DNA of 64,000 bases, taken from Haladaptatus salinisoli. GTDB taxonomy: Archaea; Halobacteriota; Halobacteria; Halobacteriales; Haladaptataceae. The stretch is from positions 2,802,552-2,866,551 of the forward strand of contig NZ_CP085327.1 of NCBI RefSeq assembly GCF_020614375.1. Reading direction: 5' to 3'. The notes beneath the pieces were generated by a model. The model saw only the letters and a program-made list of their open reading frames with translations, did not search any database and was not told where the DNA came from. Shown here piece after piece: positions 42,291-51,075 of the stretch. The first letter of the stretch is position 1, and every line of letters begins with the position of its first letter. The translations under genes were made by a program, and so were the position numbers.

Positions 42291-43418
42291 ATGGCTACCG
42301 TGGCAGTCGCACACACGAACTTGATGGCGAAGGGCGGCGGCGAAGGCGTCTGTATGAACGTCCTGGAGGCGCTGGAGGACGACCACGACGTGACGCTTCT
42401 CACCCTCTTTCCGCCCGACCTCGCGGCGCTGAACGAGTACTTCAGAACCGACGTCGGCGACGTGGAGGTCCGGTGGCCGCCCGGCGTCGCGGAGTTCCTC
42501 GACGCGATAGAGATGCCGCTGTACAACCTCCGAAACGCGCTCCTCAATCGGTTCGTCGAACGGCGGGCGTCGGAGTACGACCTCGTCGTCGGCACGGACA
42601 ACGAACTCTCCGTCTCCGGCCCGCTCGTCCAGTACGTCCACACGCCCCGGTTCGCGCGGAACGTCGTCTCCCCCCGCGTCGGGCAGGACGGGTTCGTCGA
42701 CCACCTCTACGACCGACTCAGTTACCGTCTCGGCGGCTTCGACGCCGCCGAGATACGCGACAGCGCCATCGCGGCCAACTCGAACTGGATGGCGGGCGTG
42801 GTGCAGGACGCGTACGACGTTCGGCCCCGCGTCGTCCACCCGCCGGTCGACACCCGCGGCTTCGTCGACGAACCGTGGGACGAGCGCGAGAACGGGTTCG
42901 TCACGGTCGGTCGCCTCGCCCGGTACAAGAACGTCGAGCGGAACATCGAGATACTCGACGGGGTGCGCGAGCGCGGTCACGACGTTCACCTCCACGTCGT
43001 CGGCCCCGCGTACGACCGGGAGTACGCCCGCGAAATAGCCGCGCTGGCGGCCGACCGCGACTACGTCCACCTTGAGGGCGAGTGCTCGCGCGAGGAACTC
43101 GTCCGCATCGTCTCGCGGCACCGCTACGGACTCCACGGAAAGCGCCACGAGCACTTCGGGATGGTCGTCGCCGAGTTCGTCGCCGGCGGCGCGATACCGT
43201 TCGTTCCGAACGACGGCGGGCAGCGCGAAATCGTCGGGGAGCGGTCGGAACTCCGCTACGACACCACCGAGGGGGCGGTCGAGAAGATAGACCGGGTGCT
43301 CTCGAACCCGGACCTGCAGCGCGAGGCGCGGGCGAGCACCGCGGAGGTCGAGCGTCGGTTCGGTCGGGCGCGGTTCCGGCGCGAGATGCGCGAACTCGTC
43401 GACGAGGCGCTCGCCTGA
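42291..43418 (+). CDS. Glycosyltransferase family 4, first gene of glycan island
   Basis: 375 residues with two Rossmann-like domains (GT-B). The N-terminal loop is HTNLMAKGGGEGVCMNVLEAL. The second domain starts near VTVGRLARYKNVERNIEIL and contains the GT4 donor-site pattern EHFGMVVAEFVAGGAIPFVPNDGGQREIV (E-x7-E). It transfers a nucleotide-activated sugar to a lipid, glycan or protein; donor and acceptor are not known. Overall shape is closest to Alg11-like enzymes. ATG 42291 is chosen because codons further upstream do not match the family. It is transcribed with the oxidoreductase behind it (42-bp gap). Confidence 0.9.
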   Translation: MATVAVAHTNLMAKGGGEGVCMNVLEALEDDHDVTLLTLFPPDLAALNEYFRTDVGDVEVRWPPGVAEFLDAIEMPLYNLRNALLNRFVERRASEYDLVVGTDNELSVSGPLVQYVHTPRFARNVVSPRVGQDGFVDHLYDRLSYRLGGFDAAEIRDSAIAANSNWMAGVVQDAYDVRPRVVHPPVDTRGFVDEPWDERENGFVTVGRLARYKNVERNIEILDGVRERGHDVHLHVVGPAYDREYAREIAALAADRDYVHLEGECSREELVRIVSRHRYGLHGKRHEHFGMVVAEFVAGGAIPFVPNDGGQREIVGERSELRYDTTEGAVEKIDRVLSNPDLQREARASTAEVERRFGRARFRREMRELVDEALA

Positions 43419-43460
43419 CGGCCGCAACCGTTTTGCGAAAAACCGCCGAAAATCCGCCCG

Positions 43461-44534
43461 ATGACGCTCCGGACTGCGGTTATCGGTGCCGGAATCGTCG
43501 CCGAGAACAACCACTTTCCGGCGTTGACGCGCAATCCGAAGACGACGCTGACGGCCGTCTGCGACCTGGACGAGTCGCGCGCCCGGGAGGCGGCCGCCGA
43601 GCACGGAGCGACCGCCTACGCGGACCCGGAGACGCTGTTCGCGGAGGAGGACCTCGATTGGGTGCACGTCGCGACGCCCGTCCAGAGCCACGCCGAACTG
43701 GCGACGACGGCGATCGAGTCGGGGATACCGGTCACGCTCCAGAAGCCGGCGACGACGACCCGGGACGAACTGGAGGGCGTGTTGGCGTCGGCGGACGAAC
43801 ACGACGTGCCGACCTCGGTCGTCCACAACTGGCTCTTCTACCCGGTCGTCAGGCGACTGCGTCGGCGCATCCGAACCGGCGAACTGGGGGAGATACGCGC
43901 CGTCGAGACGACGTTCACCGGCGAGGGTCGCCCCGACGAAACCTACCGCGGGTCGTGGGTGTTCGATCTTCCGGGCGGCGACTTGGAGGAGGGATTCCCC
44001 CACCCGCTGTACCTGACCCTCGCCATCGGGGGGACGCCGCGGGACGAGGAGGCCATCGACGTTCGCACGCGGGTCGCCGGGGAGTACGACGACGACGTCG
44101 GCTACGACGGGGTGAAGATTCAGTACGTCACCGACGACGACGCGCTCTGTTCGGTGACGTACACCTCCGGTTCCGCGCCGAACAACCAGATTCGCGTCCA
44201 CGGCACCGAACGGTCGGTGACCGTCGACGTTCCGACGAACACCGTGGACGCGCACGACCGCGACGAGGGTCCGTACCACTTCCTCTCGGAGCAGGTGCGG
44301 CGGGGGGTGACGACGGCGGGGAGTTCGCTCTCCGGGGTGGCGAACAGCCTCGCCGAGTACGGCCTCTCGCACGTCGAGGACGAGTACGGCGTGCACCGCG
44401 AGCGGAGCGCCGACGGCCACTACTTCCTGTTCAACGAGGCCGCCACCGCCCTCGAACGCGGTCGACAACCGCCGGTTCCGCTGTCCCGAAGTCGGTGGGT
44501 GCTGACGCTGATGGAGCGCGCCCGGGAGGCGTAG
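43461..44534 (+). CDS. Gfo/Idh/MocA-family oxidoreductase
   Basis: A 357-residue NAD(P)-dependent sugar or sugar-nucleotide oxidoreductase. The dinucleotide-binding loop VIGAGIVAENNHFPAL is at the N-terminus, and the conserved DWVHVATPVQSHAE and LQKPATTTRDE (active-site Lys-Pro) lie near residues 65-100. The C-terminal half is the beta-sheet substrate domain (WVFDLPGGDLEEGFPHPLYL). Within a glycosyltransferase cluster it probably modifies a nucleotide-sugar. The preceding CCGTTTTGCG about 28 nt before the ATG may provide its own promoter. Confidence 0.9.
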   Translation: MTLRTAVIGAGIVAENNHFPALTRNPKTTLTAVCDLDESRAREAAAEHGATAYADPETLFAEEDLDWVHVATPVQSHAELATTAIESGIPVTLQKPATTTRDELEGVLASADEHDVPTSVVHNWLFYPVVRRLRRRIRTGELGEIRAVETTFTGEGRPDETYRGSWVFDLPGGDLEEGFPHPLYLTLAIGGTPRDEEAIDVRTRVAGEYDDDVGYDGVKIQYVTDDDALCSVTYTSGSAPNNQIRVHGTERSVTVDVPTNTVDAHDRDEGPYHFLSEQVRRGVTTAGSSLSGVANSLAEYGLSHVEDEYGVHRERSADGHYFLFNEAATALERGRQPPVPLSRSRWVLTLMERAREA

Positions 44535-44535
44535 C

Positions 44536-45747
44536 TCACCGCTCGGCGAGCCCGAGGTTCGATTCGAGTTCGTCGCCCGCCGCTCGAATCGAGTACAGCC
44601 GCTCGATTCGCCGACGGGCGTTGCGGCCGAGTCGCCGCCGCTCGTCCGCCGAGTTCAACAGTCTCTCGGTCGCCGCGGCGAACGACTCGGGCGTCTCCGC
44701 GACGGCGACGTCGACGCGCGGGCGAGCGTCGACCCCCTCGAACCCGGCGGGCGTCGTCACGACGGGCGTTCCCAACGCCATCGATTCGAGTATCTTCAGC
44801 CGCGTCCCGCCGCCGATTCGGAGCGGCGCGACCACGACGCTCGCGTCCCGGACCCGCTCGGCGAGGTTCTCGACCTCGCCGACGAACGAGACGCCGGGGC
44901 GCTCGCCGAGTTCACGAATCTCCTCCGTCGCGCCGCGCCCGACCAGCGCGAGCTCCGCGTCGGGCCGCCGGTCTCGAATCTCGGGGAAGATTCGCTCGAC
45001 CAGATGCGTCGCGGCGTCGCGGTTCGGGAACCAGCCGTAGGAGCCGAAAAAGAGCAGGCGCTTCGCGTCCGAGTCGCCGCCCTCGCTCGGCTCGTACCCC
45101 GCCACGTCGAGGCCGACGTGCTGGTGGCGGACGGGACCGGAGACGCGCCGGACGAGTTCCGACCGGTCCTCGGCCCCGAGCACGAGCGTCCGGTCGGCGG
45201 CGTCGTACGCCGCCAACTCCTCCCGTCGTAGGCGCGGCACCTCCAGCGCGAGTTCGAGCCGCCGGGTTCGTCCCTCCGCCATCCGCCGATAGCGTTCGTG
45301 AACCGCGTACTCGACGACGTGCGCGTTCGTCACGGTCCGCGACCCGGCGGCGTTCAGCGCCCGTCGCACCCCGTCGTCGCGGAATATCTGCCCGATGTAG
45401 GGGTGTTGGGCGAGCACCGCGTCGGGCGCGAGCGAGCGAATCGCCCGTCGCGCCCCCTCCCGCAGGGCGGTCGAGTCGAACATCCCCATCACGTCCGAGC
45501 GCAGGGTCAGCAGGTGTCGAAGCTTGCGCGCCCGCGGCGGCAGTCGCGTCCCGGGCTGCGAAACGACGCTCACCGACTCGCAGACGGAGCGCAGCGCCGC
45601 CGGACAGTCCCCGTCGCGGTCGTAGGTGAGCAGGTGGACGTCGTGGCCCCGCTCGACCAGCGCGCGGACGAACCCGAAGGTGACGATGCGGTCGCCCGCG
45701 TTCGGCGGATACGGCGGTTCTCTGGTGATAGCGAGCACCGACGCCAC
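44536..45747 (-). CDS. Glycosyltransferase family 4
   Basis: 403 residues from GTG 45747. The first domain starts SVLAITREPPYPPNAGDRIV, and the second carries LLFFGSYGWFPNRDAATHLV plus the donor-site pattern GGGTRLKILESMALGTPVVTT. It ends one base before the convergent oxidoreductase stop. The start codon lies just past the stop of the next glycosyltransferase (45750), so the two are coupled. The function is within surface glycan or protein-glycosylation assembly; exact linkage cannot be read. Confidence 0.9.
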   Translation of the reverse strand: MASVLAITREPPYPPNAGDRIVTFGFVRALVERGHDVHLLTYDRDGDCPAALRSVCESVSVVSQPGTRLPPRARKLRHLLTLRSDVMGMFDSTALREGARRAIRSLAPDAVLAQHPYIGQIFRDDGVRRALNAAGSRTVTNAHVVEYAVHERYRRMAEGRTRRLELALEVPRLRREELAAYDAADRTLVLGAEDRSELVRRVSGPVRHQHVGLDVAGYEPSEGGDSDAKRLLFFGSYGWFPNRDAATHLVERIFPEIRDRRPDAELALVGRGATEEIRELGERPGVSFVGEVENLAERVRDASVVVAPLRIGGGTRLKILESMALGTPVVTTPAGFEGVDARPRVDVAVAETPESFAAATERLLNSADERRRLGRNARRRIERLYSIRAAGDELESNLGLAER

Positions 45748-45749
45748 GG

Positions 45750-46988
45750 TTACCCTCCTCGCCCACGGCGGGCGTACAACCGTTCGACCTCCGCGACGTG
45801 CTCGTCGAGCGACTTCGGTTCCTCGACGCCGCGGCGGAGGCGTTCGACGCGCACCGGCGACTCGGCGAGCGTTCGGAGCGTCTCGGCCAGCGAATCGGCG
45901 TTTCCGACCTCGAACGTCAGCCCGTCGCGCCCGTCGTCGACGAGTTCGGCCATCCCGCCGACGTCGCCCGTGACGACCGGCACTCCCGACGCGAACGCCT
46001 CCTGAATCACCAGCGGGCTGTTCTCGTACCAGAGCGACGGGAGCACGAGCACGTCCATCGCCCGGTACGGTGACGCCTTGTCGTCGTACCGTCCGTGAAA
46101 CCGAACGCGGTCGTCGGCCGAGCGCGCGAGACGGGAGTGGTACCGCGTCTCTGGGTCGAACTCGCCGAAGATATCCAGCCGAACGTCGCCCTCCACTCGC
46201 CGAAACGCTTCGAGCAGGAGGTGGACGCCCTTCGACTCCGCGATTCGCCCGGCGTACCCGAATCGGAGGGGTTCGGCCGGGTCGAAGCCGGTGTCCTCGA
46301 ACCGCTCGACCGCGATTCCGTTGCGGCAGGTCACGACGTCGTCCGGGTCGGTGCCGTACTCGACGAACGTCTCCCGGAGGAACGTCGAGGGCGAAATCAG
46401 CAGGTCGGTCGCCGCCAGCGCCTCCGACAACTGGCTCCGGCGGCGTTCGACCGGGACGCGGTAGCGGTCGTCGACCGACCGCCGACCGCTGACGCGCTCG
46501 CTGCCGCCGTCCGCCTTCGTCCGCTTCGCCGCCGCGCGGTAGCAGTCGGCGCACTTCGCCACCGACTCGGGACCGGAGCAGAGCGTCCCCTCAGGGCGGT
46601 ACAGTTGTTCGCGGTGACAGCGCGTCCAGAAGTCGTGGAGCGTGGCGACGCAGGCGACGTCTCGCTCGGCGCACAGCGTGGGAATCGACGACGACAGCCC
46701 CTTGAAGTGCTGGAGGTGGACGACGTCGGGATCGAACGAGTCGAGCACCTCGGCGACGCGGGCGTCCACGTCGGGCCGAACCGTCCCCGACAGTCCGTCG
46801 TCCCCCTGGGTTTCCGCGGCCGGAAGCGGGAGCACGGGGACGCCGCCGACCGCGGCGCGTTCGTCGCTCGGTGCGGCGATTCTAACCTCGTGCTCCCGGT
46901 CGAGTCGCTCCGCGAGCTCCGCCGTGTACAGCTCCGTCCCGCCGAGCGTGTCGGTCGGAAGCGCGTGGACGACTTGCAGAACGCGCAT
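45750..46988 (-). CDS. Glycosyltransferase family 4 with four-cysteine insert
   Basis: 412 residues. The N-terminal loop is ALPTDTLGGTELYTAELA, the second-domain start FGYAGRIAESKGVHLLLEAF, and the donor motif YENSPLVIQEAFASGVPVVTG. An insert around residues 125-160 contains CHREQLY...TLCSG...KCADCYRA, four cysteines that could bind a metal. This insert is seen in some GT4 enzymes of exopolysaccharide clusters. It lies 5 bp downstream of a small hypothetical gene on the same strand and is translated with the next glycosyltransferase. Confidence 0.9.
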   Translation of the reverse strand: MRVLQVVHALPTDTLGGTELYTAELAERLDREHEVRIAAPSDERAAVGGVPVLPLPAAETQGDDGLSGTVRPDVDARVAEVLDSFDPDVVHLQHFKGLSSSIPTLCAERDVACVATLHDFWTRCHREQLYRPEGTLCSGPESVAKCADCYRAAAKRTKADGGSERVSGRRSVDDRYRVPVERRRSQLSEALAATDLLISPSTFLRETFVEYGTDPDDVVTCRNGIAVERFEDTGFDPAEPLRFGYAGRIAESKGVHLLLEAFRRVEGDVRLDIFGEFDPETRYHSRLARSADDRVRFHGRYDDKASPYRAMDVLVLPSLWYENSPLVIQEAFASGVPVVTGDVGGMAELVDDGRDGLTFEVGNADSLAETLRTLAESPVRVERLRRGVEEPKSLDEHVAEVERLYARRGRGG

Positions 46989-46992
46989 GGAT

Positions 46993-47235
46993 TCAGTCCG
47001 TCGTGGCGATGATACCGCGAGCGCCGACGAGCCAGACGCCGACGCCGCTCATGGAACCACCGCCGCCGTTCGTCGCGCGACGGAGTTCGCCGCTCGGTTC
47101 GCCCCCCGGGCTCGCCTTTTCGCCGGACGCCGAGAAGAGTTCGCGTCCGGTCGTTCGACTATCCGTCCAGTTGCCCGCCGAACGTCCCGCGACAGCGTGC
47201 AACCAACTGATAACGTCGTTCTGGTTCTGGTTCAT
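46993..47235 (-). CDS. Small hypothetical protein in glycan island, 80 residues
   Basis: The protein starts MNQNQNDVISWLHAVAGRSA and ends SGVGVWLVGARGIIATTD, with a polar, Gly/Ser-rich centre. I do not recognise it. A TATA-like AGTAAAATACC about 25 nt before ATG 47235 predicts a leaderless mRNA. The wobble positions are GC-rich as in neighbouring genes, so it is likely real. It lies 5 bp ahead of the four-cysteine glycosyltransferase and may be its operon leader gene. Confidence 0.6.
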   Translation of the reverse strand: MNQNQNDVISWLHAVAGRSAGNWTDSRTTGRELFSASGEKASPGGEPSGELRRATNGGGGSMSGVGVWLVGARGIIATTD

Positions 47236-47381
47236 TGTTCCCCCATCTGACGGTATTTTACTCCGTCGACGGAACGCCCTGATTAATCGTAGGCAGTTCT
47301 GCTACGCCACGAAATTCAATAAACTCGCTGGCCGAGGCGGGCGGACTATCGCGGGACGACGGGCGGATCCGCCGATTTTCG

Positions 47382-48626
47382 TCACTCGGTCGCGCGCCGG
47401 AGCACGCCGAGGTAGTCGTCCACCGTTCCCTCGACGGTGAACTCGCGCTCGACCTTCCGACGACCCGCCGCGCCGTACGCCGACGCGCGCTCCGGACTCG
47501 CGAGGAAGCGGCGGAGCGCCGCCGAGAGCGCCTCCACGTCGCGGGGGTTGACGACGAACCCGTCCTCGCCGTGGCTCACGAGCTCCTTCGCCCCGCCGAA
47601 CCACGTCGTCACGACCGGCGTTCCGGCCGCGAACGCTTCGAGGTTGGTCGTCGGAAACGGGTCGAGGAACACCGACGGGGTGGCGACGACGGTCGCCGCC
47701 GAGAGCGCCGCGCGCAGTTCCGAGCGCGGGAGCCACCCGGTCGCGACGATTTCGTCGCCGCGCCCGCCGCTCGCGTCGCGCATCTCGGGGACGTAGTCGC
47801 GGTCGCCGGTCACGACGAGTCGGACGGGCGCGTCGACGGCGTCGGCGACCCGCCGGAACGCGCGAGCGAGGTGGCGGCCGCCCTTGTTGTAACCGGTTCG
47901 GCCCCCGAACAGGACGAACCGCGTTCCGTCGAGGTCGTGCTTCCGGCGGAACGCCGCCCCGTCCGCTGCGAACTCGGACGCGTCGACGCCGTTGTGAATC
48001 GTCTCGCGGCAGGGGACGCCGTTCGCTTCGAGCGCCCGCCGGAGTTCGTCGCTCACGGCGACGCCGACCGAAACGTCGCGGCCGAGGTGCCGCCGGTTCA
48101 GTCGGTTCCTGAGCGGGAAGTAGCGCGCCCCCTGCTCCCGGAACTGTCGCCACGGATTCACCCGATACCGGTCGGCCGGAATCCGTCGCTTTCCCTCCGT
48201 CGGATGTCGCTCGACGAAGTGCGTGAGTTCGCCGTAGGAGACGGTTCCGGCGTCGTGGTACGTCTTCACGACCGGAATTCCCCGCTCCGCGGCCAGTCGC
48301 AGGCTCCGGTTCGAGAGGCGGTGGACGTTCTGCGCGTGAACGACGTCGGGGTCGAGCAGGTCGAGCAACCGCCCGCACTCCGGCGCGACGAACGGGTTGA
48401 AGACGCTGAGGTACGGCAGCAGCGTCGGCCACCGAGGCGAGTAGATCCGATACGCTTCGACCCCGTCGAGGACGGTTCGACCGACGTCGGAGGGCGCATC
48501 GACCGTGGTGATGACCGAAACTCGGTGCCCGCGCTCGGCGTACCCTCGCGCGAGTTGCGCGGCGATTTTCTGCGCGCCGCCGCGCTCCCACGGCGGGTAG
48601 CCGTCGGAGAGGAGACAGACGTGCAT
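47382..48626 (-). CDS. Glycosyltransferase family 4
   Basis: 414 residues of GT-B fold. The acceptor-side loop is LLSDGYPPWERGGAQKIAAQLA, the second domain starts RFVLFGGRTGYNKGGRHLARAF, and the donor site is DPFPTTNLEAFAAGTPVVTTWFGGAKELV. It is transcribed after the sulfatase-like gene, with only 3 bp between them. Its product probably adds a sugar in the same pathway. Donor and acceptor are not identifiable from the sequence. Confidence 0.9.
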   Translation of the reverse strand: MHVCLLSDGYPPWERGGAQKIAAQLARGYAERGHRVSVITTVDAPSDVGRTVLDGVEAYRIYSPRWPTLLPYLSVFNPFVAPECGRLLDLLDPDVVHAQNVHRLSNRSLRLAAERGIPVVKTYHDAGTVSYGELTHFVERHPTEGKRRIPADRYRVNPWRQFREQGARYFPLRNRLNRRHLGRDVSVGVAVSDELRRALEANGVPCRETIHNGVDASEFAADGAAFRRKHDLDGTRFVLFGGRTGYNKGGRHLARAFRRVADAVDAPVRLVVTGDRDYVPEMRDASGGRGDEIVATGWLPRSELRAALSAATVVATPSVFLDPFPTTNLEAFAAGTPVVTTWFGGAKELVSHGEDGFVVNPRDVEALSAALRRFLASPERASAYGAAGRRKVEREFTVEGTVDDYLGVLRRATE

Positions 48627-48629
48627 CGG

Positions 48630-50102
48630 TCACATGTAGCCCAACTGTCGGAGGTTCCGCTCCACGTCGTCGGGCACCGACCGCGACCCCGAGGCCGCCC
48701 CGTCCGAGGGGTGCGCCGCGCGAAGCGTCTCTCGCACGCCTTCGGGCATATCCTCCGGGTCGATTTCGCGCGCTTCGTTCGCGTCCCAGTCGACCTCGGC
48801 GGCGCGCCACCGGTCGCCGATCCTGTCCAGTTTCCACTCGCCCGCGACGGCGCTGGTTCGGCGCATCGTCAGTCGCTCGTCCCGAACGTCGTCCGGCGGA
48901 TGGGAGGCGACGACGCCCGCGTACTCCGCGAGCGCCGTCTCCCTTCGTTCGTCGCGGTCGGCGTCGAGCAGCGACCTGCGCGGGTCGTAGTCCGGGCCGG
49001 CGAGCGCGCGCACCGTCTCCGCGACGTGGGTCGTCTGGACGAGGTCGTCCCGCTCACCCGCGTCGAACTCGTCGGGGTAGCGAACCAGCAGCGGAACCCT
49101 GAGCAGGGGCAGGCGCACCGAGGTCTGGTGGTCGACGAGCGTCCGTCCGTCGGCGCGCTCCCCGAGGTGTTCCCCGTGGTCGGCGGTGAGCACGACCATC
49201 GTGTCCTCCGCTTTGCCGCGCGCTTCGAGGGCGTCTACGATGCGCCCGACGACCGCGTCCGCGTACGCCACCTCGTCCTCGTATCTCGTGCGGAGGTACC
49301 GCTTCTCGGCGCTCGACAACCGGCGTTCGCCCAGTCGCAGCGCCCAGATATCGTCCATGAGCGCCCGCACGTACTCGCGCTCGTCCGAGAGGGTCTCGCA
49401 CCCCGGCGGACGAACGTCGGCGGTTCGGAACTCGTCCGGGACGTAGAACGGGAGGTGCGGGTCCATCAGGTGGACGTATCCGAAAAACGGTTCGTCGTCG
49501 TTCGCCAACTCCTCGTCCACGAGTCGGGCCGCGCGTTCGCTGGCCCGCACGTCGTCCAGCCACGCGTCGCCGGTCGCCTCGGCGAACTGGAAGGCCGCCG
49601 CGTTGCCGAGGCTTCGCAGGGGGGTCGCCGTGCGGAGCGCTCGCCGGGCGACCGTGGTGTACCACCCCACCCCCCGAGCGACGCCCTTCGAGAGTCGGCG
49701 AACGTCGGCCCCGCTCTCGAAGAACCGGTGTCGCGGCCCCGTGAACTCCCGCACGGCGTCGAACCCTCGACCCTGCGGGAGCCAATCGCCGATCCACGTC
49801 TTCGGCGAAACGTGGAAACAGCGGTAGCCCGCGTCGGACAGGTCGTCGGTTATCGTCCGCCCGTCCCGCATCCGGAACCCCCGCGACGTGGCACCGTGTT
49901 CGTGCGGGTACTTCCCGGTCAGGATGCTCGTGACGCTCGGGAGCGTCCACGGCGCGGCGCTGACGGCCCTGGTGAACGTAGTCGCTTCCTCGGCGAACGA
50001 CTCGATTTCGGGCGTCCTCGCGTCGTCGGCGTACGGGGCGACGTAGTCCGCCCGGCAAGCGTCGACGACGACGAGCAACACGTTCGGCTTCCGCTGCCCC
50101 AT
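48630..50102 (-). CDS. Sulfatase-family hydrolase/transferase
   Basis: 490 residues of the alkaline-phosphatase superfamily, sulfatase branch. Metal-binding and catalytic residues appear in NVLLVVVDACRADYVAPYA (Asp, then Cys at the nucleophile position), TLPSVTSILTGKYPHEHGATSRG and VVLTADHGEHLGE. The Cys sits in C-R-A-D-Y, which lacks the final Arg of the formylglycine consensus (C-x-P/A-x-R), so modification to formylglycine is doubtful. It may transfer or remove a sulfate or phosphate group on the surface glycan. ATG 50102 is chosen over GTG 50114. There is no signal peptide. Confidence 0.87.
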   Translation of the reverse strand: MGQRKPNVLLVVVDACRADYVAPYADDARTPEIESFAEEATTFTRAVSAAPWTLPSVTSILTGKYPHEHGATSRGFRMRDGRTITDDLSDAGYRCFHVSPKTWIGDWLPQGRGFDAVREFTGPRHRFFESGADVRRLSKGVARGVGWYTTVARRALRTATPLRSLGNAAAFQFAEATGDAWLDDVRASERAARLVDEELANDDEPFFGYVHLMDPHLPFYVPDEFRTADVRPPGCETLSDEREYVRALMDDIWALRLGERRLSSAEKRYLRTRYEDEVAYADAVVGRIVDALEARGKAEDTMVVLTADHGEHLGERADGRTLVDHQTSVRLPLLRVPLLVRYPDEFDAGERDDLVQTTHVAETVRALAGPDYDPRRSLLDADRDERRETALAEYAGVVASHPPDDVRDERLTMRRTSAVAGEWKLDRIGDRWRAAEVDWDANEAREIDPEDMPEGVRETLRAAHPSDGAASGSRSVPDDVERNLRQLGYM

Positions 50103-50145
50103 GTGAGGATCCACTACTACTTCCGCCGTAATTGTAGTGGCGGCG

Positions 50146-51075
50146 TCACCCCCGAAGCCGCCCGGCGGCGCGTTCGACCGCGTACAGGCGCTCCATCAGG
50201 GCGTCGAACAGCGCGGGCGACCCGGGGAGCGAGAACGCCAGCGCGGCCGCCGCGTTCGGTCTGAAATCCAGTTCGAGCGACCGCCGGAGGTACGGTCGGC
50301 CCTCACGCAGTCTGCCGTCCTCGCAGTACGTCGTTCCGGCGTCGGCGAGGAACTGCGCCCGCGTCTCGGCGGGGAGGTCGTACTCGCGCCGGATTCGCCG
50401 GTACGCCGCGGCGACGTTCTCCGGGTCGGCCGAGACGCCACCGCCGCCGTCGCCTTTCACCACCAGCGGTTCGTCCACGTACGCGAATGCGTGACGGCGC
50501 GCGAGCCGTAAACAGAGTTCCCAGTCCTCGAAGCAGGGGAGTCGCTCGTCGAACCCCCCGCAGCGGTTCAGCGCCTCCCGCGCCACCAACAGGAGCGAGG
50601 TGTACGTCGGTATCGAGAGACGGCGCAGCGCCTCCAGAACGTCGCCGCTCCGTCCGTCCCTCGTCATCGGTTCCCCGTGGGACTTCTCCATGCCGCAGTA
50701 GACGACGCCGCAGTTCGGTTCCGCCCGGAGCGCGTCCACCTGCTTTCGAAGCTTCCCGCGCCGCCACCTGTCGTCGGAGTCGACGAACGCGACCAACTCA
50801 CCCTCCGCGGCGCGGACGCCGACGTTCCGGGCGGCGCTCACGCCCTCCGGTTCGTCCCCCCGGAGGTAGCGCAGTCGCGGGTCGGTGACGGATTCGACGA
50901 CGGCGGGCGTCTCGTCGGTCGAGCCGCCGTCCACGACCAGCAGTTCGAGGTTCCGGTACGACTGGTCGAGCACGCTCTCGATGGCGTCCCCGACGACGTC
51001 GCCCCGGTTGTAGGTGGGGAGGACGACGCTCACGGTCGGCTCCTCGCCGGACGACTCCCCGTCGCCGGTCGTCAT
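50146..51075 (-). CDS. Glycosyltransferase family 2
   Basis: 309 residues of GT-A fold. The N-terminal strand VSVVLPTYNRGDVVGDAIESVL, the segment LLVVDGGSTDETPAV and the metal-binding VDSDDRW (DxD-like) are standard GT2 elements. The acceptor region contains GGFDERLPCFEDWELCLRL, and the last 70 residues are helical with no membrane helices. ATG 51075 overlaps the stop of the esterase-like gene (ATGA), indicating coupling. It probably adds a monosaccharide to a polyprenyl-linked glycan or capsule. Confidence 0.92.
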   Translation of the reverse strand: MTTGDGESSGEEPTVSVVLPTYNRGDVVGDAIESVLDQSYRNLELLVVDGGSTDETPAVVESVTDPRLRYLRGDEPEGVSAARNVGVRAAEGELVAFVDSDDRWRRGKLRKQVDALRAEPNCGVVYCGMEKSHGEPMTRDGRSGDVLEALRRLSIPTYTSLLLVAREALNRCGGFDERLPCFEDWELCLRLARRHAFAYVDEPLVVKGDGGGGVSADPENVAAAYRRIRREYDLPAETRAQFLADAGTTYCEDGRLREGRPYLRRSLELDFRPNAAAALAFSLPGSPALFDALMERLYAVERAAGRLRG

